From: Enterobacter asburiae
GTDB lineage: Bacteria > Pseudomonadota > Gammaproteobacteria > Enterobacterales > Enterobacteriaceae
Assembly: GCF_024599655.1 (NCBI RefSeq)
Contig: NZ_CP102247.1
Location: forward strand, 2,356,001 to 2,420,000
Reading direction: 5' to 3'
Length of the DNA stretch: 64,000 bases
Below the pieces are notes generated by a model. The model made no database searches and was not told the origin of the DNA. It saw nothing but the letters and a program-made list of their open reading frames with translations. A program made the position numbers and the translations under genes. The number at the start of each line of letters is the position of its first letter. Positions within the stretch are counted from its first letter, which is position 1. Below are positions 51,059 through 59,738 of this stretch, piece by piece.

Positions 51059-51943
51059 GTGCAGTTTCGTCAGATGCGCCATTTCATCGTCGTTGCCGAA
51101 GAGCTCCACATGCACCGGGCCGCCGAGCGTCTGAACATGGCGCAACCGGCCCTGAGCCAGCAGATAAAGGCGCTGGAAGAACGTTTAGGCGTCACGCTCT
51201 TTAGCCGGGCGAACCGCCGCTTAACCCTGACGCCCGCGGGCGAAGCGTTTCTGGTGAAAGCCAGGCTCGCCATATCCCTGACCGAACAGGCGGTTCTGGA
51301 CGCCAGGCAAACGGCAAGGGGCGAGCAGGGGGTGTTAAACCTGGGGTGCGTGTCGAGCGCGATGTTCGACGGCAGGCTGCCCGCCGCGCTGCGCCAGATG
51401 CATACGCGCTGGCCGGCGATTACCATGTCGCTGGTGACGGGAAACGTGCAGACGCTCTACGCGGCCGTGCAAAGCAACCAGCTCGATGTGGCCATCATCC
51501 GGGCGCCGCTGCCGTCGCTGCCTGACGATCTGCAAAGCCGCCCGTTTACCGCCGAGAAAACGGTGCTGGCGCTGTATCGTCAGCATCCGCTAGCGGGATC
51601 GTCCGCGCTGACGCTTTCGTCGGTGAAAGACGAAAAATGGATCTCCCTGCGCGACCCGGAGGGAATGGGGCTGGAACAGTACTTTTATGACGCCTGCAGC
51701 GGGGCGGGCTTTCAGCCGGACGTGGTGCAAAACGCGACCGACGTGCCCACCGTGATAAGCCTTGTTTCGGCTGGGTTTGGGCTGGCGCTGCTGCCCGCGT
51801 CGGCAAAGGCGGTGAGCGTCGAGAATGTGGTTTACGTGGACATCCTTGACCGGCTCCGTGAAAGCGAGCTGACGCTGGTTTGCCACCGGATTATTCGCTC
51901 AGAAGTGCTTAAAAAGTTTCTGGTTACGCTCGATCACACCTGA
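51059..51943 (+). CDS. LysR-family regulator divergent from the UbiD-family gene
   Basis: A 294-residue LysR protein. The HTH is LHMHRAAERLNMAQPALSQQIKALEERLG at residues 17-45, followed by TLFSRANRRLTLTPAG, the CatM/BenM-like group that often senses aromatic compounds. I chose GTG 51059 because a full AAGGAGG lies 7 nt before it; the frame stays open far upstream through the antisense of the ubiD gene, but that is coincidental. Its last 10 nt overlap the 3' end of the convergent LysR gene. Likely activator of the decarboxylase gene. Confidence 0.87.
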   Translation: MQFRQMRHFIVVAEELHMHRAAERLNMAQPALSQQIKALEERLGVTLFSRANRRLTLTPAGEAFLVKARLAISLTEQAVLDARQTARGEQGVLNLGCVSSAMFDGRLPAALRQMHTRWPAITMSLVTGNVQTLYAAVQSNQLDVAIIRAPLPSLPDDLQSRPFTAEKTVLALYRQHPLAGSSALTLSSVKDEKWISLRDPEGMGLEQYFYDACSGAGFQPDVVQNATDVPTVISLVSAGFGLALLPASAKAVSVENVVYVDILDRLRESELTLVCHRIIRSEVLKKFLVTLDHT

Positions 51944-52845
51944 CGTCCGGCCGCCTGCAGCAGCTGCTCGCGCAGCCAGGCGTTCGCCGGATCCTGGCTG
52001 TTTTTCGGGTGCCAGTACATGTAGATGGTTATGGGCTGCAGCGGCAGCGGCGGCGGAAAAATATCCAGCGTGCTGGCAAACTGTCGCAGCATCCGTTCCG
52101 GCAGGGTGCATACCAGGTCAGTACCGGCGACAAGCGCAGGCGCCATGGCGTAGCTCTGCGTAGACATTGCGACATGCCGCTGATAGCCCAGCCCGGCCAG
52201 GGTTTGATCGACAAAGCCGGTAAACGGATCCCCCGCCGATGACACCACCAGATGAGAAAGCGCGCAGTAGCTTTGCAGATCTAACGCACCGGTCCCGCGC
52301 GGATGGCCTTTACGCTGGGCGGTGGCAAACGCGTCGTCGAGCAGTTTACGTCTGACCCAGCCGTCATGGGCACCCGCGCTCACGCCGATGTAGATATCGA
52401 CATCACCGTTTTCCAGCTGCTGCGGCAGCTCGGCCATCTCCGGCAGGGCGAAGCGCAGGCGGATACCGGGAGCATCGGTGCTCACCTGGTTAAGCAGCCC
52501 TGTGCCCAGCATCAGCGCCGGATTTTCATGCAGGGCGATCGCAAAGGTCCGGCGGCTGGTGGCGGCATCAAACGCGATGGGGGCAAACATCGCGCTGATG
52601 CCGCGCAGCACGCTCTCCACCTGAGGCTTGAGCGCTTCCGCTCTCGGCGTGGGCAACACCCCTCGTCCATGTGGGGAGGGGATAAACAGCGGTTCGCCAA
52701 ACAGCGTTCGCAGACGCGCGAGACGGGCGGAGAGCGCGGGCTGGCTGATGCCAAGCCGCGCGGCCGCATGGGTGATATTCCTGTCCTGAAGCAGGGCGTC
52801 CAGGGTCAGGATCAGGTCTATGTCCATGCCAGAGAGGGGCGTCAT
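51934..52845 (-). CDS. LysR-family regulator downstream of an MBL-fold gene
   Basis: A 303-residue LysR protein of the NodD/SyrM-like group. The HTH is RNITHAAARLGISQPALSARLARLRTLFGEPLF. The effector domain has the EMAELPQQLENGDVDIYIGV segment. The ATG at 52845 lies one base after the stop of the upstream MBL gene on the same strand, implying coupled translation. A second ATG at 52827 (MDIDLILTLDALL) would give a more typical N-terminus and is equally possible. Confidence 0.83.
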   Translation of the reverse strand: MTPLSGMDIDLILTLDALLQDRNITHAAARLGISQPALSARLARLRTLFGEPLFIPSPHGRGVLPTPRAEALKPQVESVLRGISAMFAPIAFDAATSRRTFAIALHENPALMLGTGLLNQVSTDAPGIRLRFALPEMAELPQQLENGDVDIYIGVSAGAHDGWVRRKLLDDAFATAQRKGHPRGTGALDLQSYCALSHLVVSSAGDPFTGFVDQTLAGLGYQRHVAMSTQSYAMAPALVAGTDLVCTLPERMLRQFASTLDIFPPPLPLQPITIYMYWHPKNSQDPANAWLREQLLQAAGRQV

Positions 52846-52846
52846 C

Positions 52847-53833
52847 TTATTTCGCGCTGCTGGCGTCCCGGTTGGTATAGGTGACAGGAACCCAGGCATA
52901 GCCGCCGTTTTCGCCTTTGGTGACATAGCCGATACCCGGGAACGGAAGATGGGGCGCGGCGACCAGGTCTTTATTTTTCACAAAGTCCGCAAACGCATGT
53001 TCGCGCACGCTTGCCGCTTTGCTCTGATCTTCATCGTAGGTAATGGTCACGTCGGGCTGCGGGAACTGAACAGCCGCGGCATGAATGATGTCGCCGACAA
53101 AGGTGATCTTCTCGCCTTTGCTTGTCAGCGTGTAGAAGGCCGAGCCCGGCGTATGGCCGGGATGAACCGTGCCGGTCAGCCCCGGGAGAATTTCAGATGT
53201 GCCGCTAAACGGCACCACTTTACCGGCGTCAAGATAGGGTTTTAAGGTCTTCTGCGCGACGTCAAAGTAGTTCTTGCCGTAGCCGGTTTTTTTCTGATTC
53301 TCATCGTTAAAGAAAAAGTCGACGTCCGGTTTGCCAACAAAAACGCGCGCGTTGCTGAACACCGCTTTGCCGTCTTTCACCAGACCGCCCGCATGATCGG
53401 AGTGGGCGTGGGTCAGCAGGACTTCAGTAATGTCCTCGGGTTTAATCCCCTGCGTGGCGAGGCTCTCAATCAGACGTCCGCCGTTGCCGGGGCCAAAGAG
53501 CTGGCCTGAGCCCGTATCTACCAGAATTTTATGTCCGGGCATCGCAATCAGGAACGCGTTGATGGACACCTCAGGCGGGTTGGTCTGGAAATTTTTCGCG
53601 AGCAGCGCATCAATTTTTTGCGGCGTTGTCCGGCGCAGCAGCTTGTGCAGATCCTGCGCGACGGTTCCATCCGTAAACGCGGTAACCAGAACGTCGCCGA
53701 CCTGAACGCTGTATCCGCCCGCCGGTTGTTTAACGACGTGCTGAGGGGTCTCTGCCGACGCCTGAAGCGCAGGGTAGAAAAGCAATGAACTGGAAATCAG
53801 CGTGGACAGGGCAAGTTTTTTCACGGTAAGCAT
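52847..53833 (-). CDS. Secreted metallo-beta-lactamase-fold hydrolase
   Basis: A 328-residue protein with a signal peptide (LALSTLISSSLLFYPALQASA) and the full metal site: LLTHAHSDHAGG (HxHxDH), VHPGHTPGS and FVGDIIHA. These fit an active dinuclear hydrolase of the lactonase/beta-lactamase-like superfamily. The NAFLI and DTGSG strands before the motif are typical. Substrate unknown. A LysR gene follows immediately on the same strand and may be its regulator. TCAAAGGAGACTC precedes the ATG. Confidence 0.83.
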   Translation of the reverse strand: MLTVKKLALSTLISSSLLFYPALQASAETPQHVVKQPAGGYSVQVGDVLVTAFTDGTVAQDLHKLLRRTTPQKIDALLAKNFQTNPPEVSINAFLIAMPGHKILVDTGSGQLFGPGNGGRLIESLATQGIKPEDITEVLLTHAHSDHAGGLVKDGKAVFSNARVFVGKPDVDFFFNDENQKKTGYGKNYFDVAQKTLKPYLDAGKVVPFSGTSEILPGLTGTVHPGHTPGSAFYTLTSKGEKITFVGDIIHAAAVQFPQPDVTITYDEDQSKAASVREHAFADFVKNKDLVAAPHLPFPGIGYVTKGENGGYAWVPVTYTNRDASSAK

Positions 53834-53935
53834 ACGAGTCTCCTTTGAAAGCGCTCATCTTACTTCTTCGTAAAATTATAAGAACCTGCCCAGAAATGAT
53901 AGGACCTATAAACGCGGTGGATAGCATAGCGAAGA

Positions 53936-53966
53936 GGCCGGGTGGCGGTGATGCCTTTCCCGGCCC
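53936..53966. repeat. REP-like hairpin after the acid phosphatase gene
   Basis: GGCCGGG and CCCGGCC form a 7-bp stem around a 16-nt loop with REP-like content. It lies 9 nt beyond the stop codon of the minus-strand phosphatase gene and probably ends its transcript. Confidence 0.5.
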
Positions 53967-53974
53967 GTAAAACG

Positions 53975-54733
53975 TTATTTTTTCAGCGGCGCGTTCCAGC
54001 CGTCCGGCGTGGCTTTCGACCAGGAGCCATAAGCGGCATTAGGCAGCACAATCCAGTTGTTACCGAAGTGATCCGCGCTGGCCTCAACCAGCTCGCGCTG
54101 CTGCTCGCTCGGCTTTTTGTTTTTAAACTGCACGGCGAAATCCGGCAGGCTGTCGCCAAACAGCATCACGATTTGCTGCTTTTTGAGGATGCTCTGGCGA
54201 CGCTCTTCCTTGCTGACCGTGTCCAGAAGCACGCTTTCATCGGACACCTGCGGAAGTCCCAGGGCTTTTAACGTCCTGAGCGTATCGGCTTTATTTTCCT
54301 GCATGCGGTCCGAGACGTAATAGATACGGACGTTGCTTTGATTCACATGGTCAAGAAACGCCTTCGCACCCGGAATTAAGCCTGGTTTACCCTGTTTCTC
54401 CCAGTCGCTCCAGGTGTCCCATTTTGTAAAGTCGTGACACTGCTCGGTGTCGCGCACCAGCAGAGGGGTGTTATCCAGTACCGTTTCATCCAGATCCATT
54501 ACCACGGCGTAATTTTCAGGCGTTTTCAGATCTTTTAACTTTTCGTTGAAACGCTCGGTGGCAAACCGATACGTCTGCAGCTGAAGAGCCATAATCTCTG
54601 CCGATTTCTGCTGATAGCGCAGCGCCATTTCGTACGCTTTGGGTTCACACAGGTCGCGCCCGGCGGCCGTCGCCGCTGCCGTTGCACTCAAAACAGGTAA
54701 TGCCAGCAGTAATGCCTTAGCCATTGAATTCAC
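53975..54733 (-). CDS. Class C acid phosphatase / 5'-nucleotidase, e(P4)-like, HAD superfamily
   Basis: A 252-residue HAD-type periplasmic phosphatase. It has the class C motif D80-L-D82-E-T in VVMDLDETVLDN, the second motif region YYVSDRM, and FGDSLPDF near the C-terminus. The e(P4) family dephosphorylates nucleotides such as NMN at the cell surface. Unlike e(P4) itself there is no lipobox; the signal peptide (ALLLALPVLSATAAATA) suggests a soluble periplasmic enzyme. I favour the GTG start at 54733 because GAGGA lies at proper distance; the ATG three codons on is too far from it. Confidence 0.83.
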   Translation of the reverse strand: MNSMAKALLLALPVLSATAAATAAGRDLCEPKAYEMALRYQQKSAEIMALQLQTYRFATERFNEKLKDLKTPENYAVVMDLDETVLDNTPLLVRDTEQCHDFTKWDTWSDWEKQGKPGLIPGAKAFLDHVNQSNVRIYYVSDRMQENKADTLRTLKALGLPQVSDESVLLDTVSKEERRQSILKKQQIVMLFGDSLPDFAVQFKNKKPSEQQRELVEASADHFGNNWIVLPNAAYGSWSKATPDGWNAPLKK

Positions 54734-54810
54734 ACTTTTTTCCTCAACACCCTGGTTAAAATCCCGAAAGCGTAATGAAATTCAATGACAGAAATATGAA
54801 GGCTGCGTTG

Positions 54811-55338
54811 CTAGACCAGCATGTAATACCAGAACAGGGCGACTTCGTCTTTTTCCGGTAAGGCGTTGTAGAGAAAACGATCGTATCCGCCCAGGGTGAA
54901 CCCGTAGTTACGGTAGAACAGACAGGCAGAGACGTTCACATTTTGTGTTTCAAGCCGTAATCCCGGCGCGTTTACGCTGCGGGCCCAGACGTGGGCGGCG
55001 GCCATCAATTTTTGTGCGGCGCCGGTTCTGCGTTTTGTACGCTCAACGGCGATATAATCCACTGAGATAAATTTATTCCAGCCAATTGAAGCGGTAATAA
55101 ATCCGGCTATTTCACCGTCATCCGTTTCGGCGATAAGAAATATGGCGTCCGGATTAACGCAGTGGTTTTCAAGGGTTTGGATGTCGAGCTCGTAGGTTTT
55201 AATCCAGGGCTCGGTGACGGCTTCGATATGCAAATCACAGTGGATAAAGGGCTCTCGCGCAATGTGGCTAATGGTGAAAGAAAAGTCACAGCATTCAAGA
55301 CGTACGAGGTCAGTATTTAATCCTTTTCGAATCTGCAT
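54811..55338 (-). CDS. GNAT N-acetyltransferase, streptothricin acetyltransferase (Sat)-like
   Basis: A 175-residue GNAT protein. The acetyl-CoA region follows the VDYIAVERTKRRTGAAQKLM pattern (the Q/RxxGxG/A loop at RRTGAA). The C-terminal part LRLETQNVNVSACLFYRNYGFTLGGYDRF, followed by ALFWYYML, is strikingly like streptothricin acetyltransferases of the Sat type. The family acetylates the beta-lysine part of streptothricin, but other substrates are possible for this chromosomal copy. It is single, between the phosphatase and tre genes. Confidence 0.72.
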   Translation of the reverse strand: MQIRKGLNTDLVRLECCDFSFTISHIAREPFIHCDLHIEAVTEPWIKTYELDIQTLENHCVNPDAIFLIAETDDGEIAGFITASIGWNKFISVDYIAVERTKRRTGAAQKLMAAAHVWARSVNAPGLRLETQNVNVSACLFYRNYGFTLGGYDRFLYNALPEKDEVALFWYYMLV

Positions 55339-55470
55339 AATTTTCCCGGTAGTGAGTTATTTCATAAAGAATAGACGAAGCGGTTAAATCCGCTGGGCTA
55401 ACACACTTTCAATCCTGAACTAAGCTTGTACTTCGTTCCGCGTAAAATGTGGGTCATTCGAGGACAATGA

Positions 55471-57258
55471 ATGGAATTCAGGACATTTCAAAAGCAGTGG
55501 GGTGCTGAGTTTATTTCCGATGACGTAGTACGTTTTCGCGTCTGGGCAGAAGGACAGAAAGAACTTACGCTACGTCTGGCTACCGCCGACGTGCCGATGA
55601 CGGCAACCGGCGACGGCTGGTTCCAGGCAGATGTACCCGGCGTCACGCACGGTGCAGAATATCAATTTGTTCTTCAGGACGGCATGACGGTGCCCGATCC
55701 CGCCTCGCGCGCGCAGAAGGGCGACGTTAACGGCCCCTCCGTCGTTATCGATCCCCAACGCTATCAGCCGGTCAACCGGGACTGGGCGGGGCGGCCGTGG
55801 GAAGAGACGATCATTTACGAACTGCACGTCGGCACCTTTACCCCGGAGGGCACCTTCCGGGCGGCCATCGACAAGCTGCCGTATCTGGCAGAGCTCGGTA
55901 TTACCCAGCTTGAAGTGATGCCCGTTTCCCAGTTTGGCGGGTCCCGCGGCTGGGGGTATGACGGCGTGCTGCTGTATGCCCCGCACGCCGCCTACGGCAC
56001 GCCGGAGGATTTCCACGCGTTTATCGACGCCGCGCACGGGCTGGGGCTTTCCGTGGTGCTGGATATCGTGCTTAACCACTTCGGGCCCGAGGGGAACTAT
56101 CTGCCCCTGCTGTCGCCCGCGTTTTTCGATGCGGATCGGATGACGCCCTGGGGTAACGGCATCGCCTATGAGCGGGAGCCGGTGAGGCGGTATATCACCG
56201 ATGCGCCGCTCTACTGGCTGACGGAGTATCGTCTGGACGGTCTACGTTTTGATGCCATCGACCAGATTAAAGACGCCTCAGAGACGCACATTCTGGAAGA
56301 GATAGCAGAGAAGATCCGCGAGGCAATTCCGCACCGTCACGTGCACCTGACCACGGAAGACAGCCGCAACGTGATTTTTCTGCATCCGCGCGATGAGCAG
56401 GGCAACACGCCGCTGTTCACCGCCGAGTGGAATGATGACTTCCACAATGCCGCCCACGTCTTTGCCACCGGCGAAACGCACGCCTACTACCAGGATTTTG
56501 CCTTTGAGCCGGAGAATAAGTTTGCCCGGGCGCTGGCGGAAGGCTTTGTCTACCAGGGCGAGATTTCGCTGCAAACCGGTGAATCCCGCGGGGTGGAGTG
56601 TCAGACGCAGCCGCCGCAGTTTTTCGTCGATTTTATTCAGAACCACGATCAGACCGGGAATCGCGCCCAGGGCGAGCGGCTTATCACCCTGGCCGGTGCC
56701 GATAAGACGCGGGTGCTGCTTGCCGCGCTGCTGCTTTCCCCCCATATCCCGCTGCTGTTTATGGGCGAGGAGTTTGGGGAAACGCATCCGTTCCTGTTCT
56801 TTACCGATTTTCACGGCGATCTGGCAAAGGCGGTGCGGGAAGGGCGCGCAAAAGAGTTTACCGGTCACGCCGGGCACGATGAGGCCGTCCCGGATCCGAA
56901 TGACGTGAACACCTTTGTTCGCTCAAAGCTCGACTGGAATAAGATTGCCACCGACGAAGGCAAAACGTGGCTGCGCTTCACGCGCCACCTGCTGACGCTG
57001 CGTCATCGCCATATCGTTCCGCTTCTGCGTCATGGCGGCACCGTTCAGGGCAAGGTGATCAAGACCGCGCCCGGCATGGTGGCGGTGAGCTGGTGCTTCC
57101 CGTTAGGAACGCTCTCTCTGGCGCTGAATATCAGCAATAAGCCCGTCGCGCTGCCCGATCTCGCGGGTGAGACGCGCTTTGCCTGGCCGGAAGTCACAAA
57201 CGTTTTACCGCCGAACGGTATTGTCGTTCGCTTTGCTGATGGAGAAGCATCGTTATGA
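55471..57258 (+). CDS. treZ: Malto-oligosyltrehalose trehalohydrolase
   Basis: A 595-residue GH13 enzyme. An N-terminal beta domain (residues 1-100) precedes the barrel motifs YELHVGTFTPEGTF, WGYDGV, DIVLNHFG, GLRFDAID (nucleophile Asp), FTAEWNDDFH and FIQNHDQ. It releases trehalose from maltooligosyl-trehalose. Its stop overlaps the treY start by four bases (ATGA). The 130 nt before it contain no other gene and probably the operon promoter. Confidence 0.93.
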   Translation: MEFRTFQKQWGAEFISDDVVRFRVWAEGQKELTLRLATADVPMTATGDGWFQADVPGVTHGAEYQFVLQDGMTVPDPASRAQKGDVNGPSVVIDPQRYQPVNRDWAGRPWEETIIYELHVGTFTPEGTFRAAIDKLPYLAELGITQLEVMPVSQFGGSRGWGYDGVLLYAPHAAYGTPEDFHAFIDAAHGLGLSVVLDIVLNHFGPEGNYLPLLSPAFFDADRMTPWGNGIAYEREPVRRYITDAPLYWLTEYRLDGLRFDAIDQIKDASETHILEEIAEKIREAIPHRHVHLTTEDSRNVIFLHPRDEQGNTPLFTAEWNDDFHNAAHVFATGETHAYYQDFAFEPENKFARALAEGFVYQGEISLQTGESRGVECQTQPPQFFVDFIQNHDQTGNRAQGERLITLAGADKTRVLLAALLLSPHIPLLFMGEEFGETHPFLFFTDFHGDLAKAVREGRAKEFTGHAGHDEAVPDPNDVNTFVRSKLDWNKIATDEGKTWLRFTRHLLTLRHRHIVPLLRHGGTVQGKVIKTAPGMVAVSWCFPLGTLSLALNISNKPVALPDLAGETRFAWPEVTNVLPPNGIVVRFADGEASL

Positions 57259-59723
57259 TCCCTTCCGCCACGTACCGTATTCAGTTCCGCAATGGCATGA
57301 CGTTTGACCGCGTTGCGGCGCTGGTGCCGTATCTGAAAGATCTCGGCATCAGCCACCTCTACGCGTCGCCCGTGTTTACCGCCACAGCGGGCTCCACCCA
57401 CGGCTATGACGTCACGAACCCGAATGAAATTGACCCCGCGATCGGCGGACGAGAGGGTTTCGACCGCATGGCCGCGGCGCTTAAGCAGGCCGGTACGGGA
57501 CTGATTCTGGACATTGTTCCTAACCATATGTCGACCTCGCTGGAAAACGCCTGGTGGCGCGACGTGATCGAGCACGGCAGGCAAAGTCGCTACGCCCGCT
57601 ATTTCGATATCGACTGGTCACGGCCGCTAACGCTACCGTTCCTCGGCGACACCTTTGAAGCGGAGCTGGAGAAGGGGGCCATCACCTTAAAACGTGACCC
57701 TGTCACTAAAAAAGTCGCGCTGGTTTACTATGACGCCGAGTATCCGCTCAACCCGGGTACGTACAGCGAGGATAAGAGCATCGCTGAACTGCATGAAGCG
57801 CAAAGCTGGCGGCTGATGTCCTGGCGGGAGGCTCCGAAGCAGCTCTCGTGGCGGCGCTTCTTTGAGATCACCGGGCTGGTCGGCGTTCGGGTTGAAGATG
57901 ACGCGGTCTTCGACGATTCGCACCGGCTGATCCTTGAGCTGGTTCACGCGGGCGTGGTGGACGGCCTGCGCATTGACCATGTCGACGGCCTGGCCGATCC
58001 GCTGGGCTATCTGCAGCGCCTGCGGCAGGAGGCCGGATCCGACTGCTACATCACGGTTGAAAAAATTCTCGCCCGGGGAGAACAGCTTCCCGCCGACTGG
58101 CCGATATCCGGCACCACCGGCTACGAGTTTATCGCCTCGCTGGCGGAAGTGCTGGTCGACGACGCTAACCTGCCGCGCCTGGAGACCATCCACGACGAGG
58201 CGCTGGGAATAACGGTCGATCGCCACGCTGAGCTGCGTGATGCCAAAGGCCTGATGACCGACCGCAATTTTGAGGGTGAATTCACCACGCTTCTTAACCT
58301 TGCTGACGATCTGGCCCGCCGCAATGAGGTTGCGCTGCCGCGCGAGGAGATCCGCCACGCGCTGCGCGAGCTGCTTATCGCCTTTCCGGTCTACCGCACC
58401 TACGGCACCCGGGAGGGATTAACCCCGCCGGACGTGGCGCTGCTCAATCGCGTGGTCGCCAGCGTGGAGACGTCTGAAGCGGCGCTGAGCCTGATTGTGC
58501 GTATTCTTACAGGCGACCTGCCGGAAGATTGCCGCGAGTCCGCCGCGCTTTTCAGAACCCGCTTCCAGCAGCTTACCGGGCCGCTGATGGCGAAGTCGGT
58601 GGAAGACACGCTGTTCTTCCGCCACAACCTGGAGCTGGCGCTCAATGAAGTGGGCGCCGACCCGACGCCGCGCGCGTTTTCCTTATCCCGCTTCCACCAG
58701 GAGATGCGCATTCGCCTCGCCCGTCAGCCCGACGCGCTGCTGGGCACCTCTACGCACGATACCAAGCGCGGGGAAGATGCCCGGGCGCGCCTCTACACCC
58801 TGACGGAGGCGCCGGAACAGTGGGGCGATAACCTGGCCCGCTGGCGACAGAAGAACCAGACCCAGGTGCGTTTTCTCAATGACGGTACCGCGCCGAACGC
58901 CGCCGATACCTGGATGATCTATCAGGCGCTGGCGGGCGTCTGGCCCGCCACGCTGTCTCCGGACGACGCTGAAGGGCTTGCATCACTGGAAGCGCGTTTT
59001 ATCGGCTTCCTTGAGAAAGCGCTGCGCGAGGCAAAACAGCGCACCGACTGGATCGACAGCAACGAGAGCTATGAGAGCGTGGTGTTGAGCTACGCGCGGC
59101 ACCTGCTTTCCCCGGACAACACTCTGTTCCTGCATGATTTTAGCGAGGCGATGCAGCCCTTTATCCAGGCCGGGCTGATGAACAGCCTCAGCCAGACGGT
59201 GATCAAGCTGACGGCTCCCGGCGTGCCGGATATCTATCAGGGCAGCGAGGCGCTCAACTTTAGCCTCGTCGACCCGGATAACCGACGGGAGCCGGATTTC
59301 CCGACCCTGGTGCACAACCTCTGCGCGGCGGATGCCACGGTGTTTGACAACCCGGCCTGCTGGCGAGACGGGCGCGTTAAACAGTTCGTCACCGCCACGC
59401 TGTTACGGCTGCGTCCGCATTACGCCGCGCTTTTCCGCTATGGCGACTGGCTGCCGCTTAAGGTTTCCGGCGAGCGCGAGGAGAACCTGATTGCCTATGC
59501 GCGCGTTAAGGACGACGAGGCGCTGATTGTTGCCGTGCCGCGTCTGGTTTTTGGTGTCAACGGCAACGAAACGCTGTGGGTTAATACCACGGTAGCGATA
59601 CCCGACGAACTGGCCGGGAAGCGCTATCGGGATCTGTTCAGCGGTGAAAGCCGCCTTCTGCAAGAGAAGCTGGATTTAACGTCAGAAAAGGGATGTGTAC
59701 TGGTTCTGCTTACCTGCGAATAA
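57255..59723 (+). CDS. treY: Malto-oligosyltrehalose synthase
   Basis: An 822-residue GH13 enzyme with the TreY pattern: PSATYRIQFRNGMTF at the N-terminus, SPVFTATAGSTHGYDVTNP, DIVPNHM, VDGLRIDHVDGLADPLGY (nucleophile Asp region), and LGTSTHDTKRGEDARARL late in the protein. It converts the reducing end of an alpha-glucan chain into a terminal trehalose unit, the step before TreZ. It follows treZ with a coupled start. Confidence 0.94.
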   Translation: MIPSATYRIQFRNGMTFDRVAALVPYLKDLGISHLYASPVFTATAGSTHGYDVTNPNEIDPAIGGREGFDRMAAALKQAGTGLILDIVPNHMSTSLENAWWRDVIEHGRQSRYARYFDIDWSRPLTLPFLGDTFEAELEKGAITLKRDPVTKKVALVYYDAEYPLNPGTYSEDKSIAELHEAQSWRLMSWREAPKQLSWRRFFEITGLVGVRVEDDAVFDDSHRLILELVHAGVVDGLRIDHVDGLADPLGYLQRLRQEAGSDCYITVEKILARGEQLPADWPISGTTGYEFIASLAEVLVDDANLPRLETIHDEALGITVDRHAELRDAKGLMTDRNFEGEFTTLLNLADDLARRNEVALPREEIRHALRELLIAFPVYRTYGTREGLTPPDVALLNRVVASVETSEAALSLIVRILTGDLPEDCRESAALFRTRFQQLTGPLMAKSVEDTLFFRHNLELALNEVGADPTPRAFSLSRFHQEMRIRLARQPDALLGTSTHDTKRGEDARARLYTLTEAPEQWGDNLARWRQKNQTQVRFLNDGTAPNAADTWMIYQALAGVWPATLSPDDAEGLASLEARFIGFLEKALREAKQRTDWIDSNESYESVVLSYARHLLSPDNTLFLHDFSEAMQPFIQAGLMNSLSQTVIKLTAPGVPDIYQGSEALNFSLVDPDNRREPDFPTLVHNLCAADATVFDNPACWRDGRVKQFVTATLLRLRPHYAALFRYGDWLPLKVSGEREENLIAYARVKDDEALIVAVPRLVFGVNGNETLWVNTTVAIPDELAGKRYRDLFSGESRLLQEKLDLTSEKGCVLVLLTCE

Positions 59724-59738
59724 TCGTGGAGAACGAAA

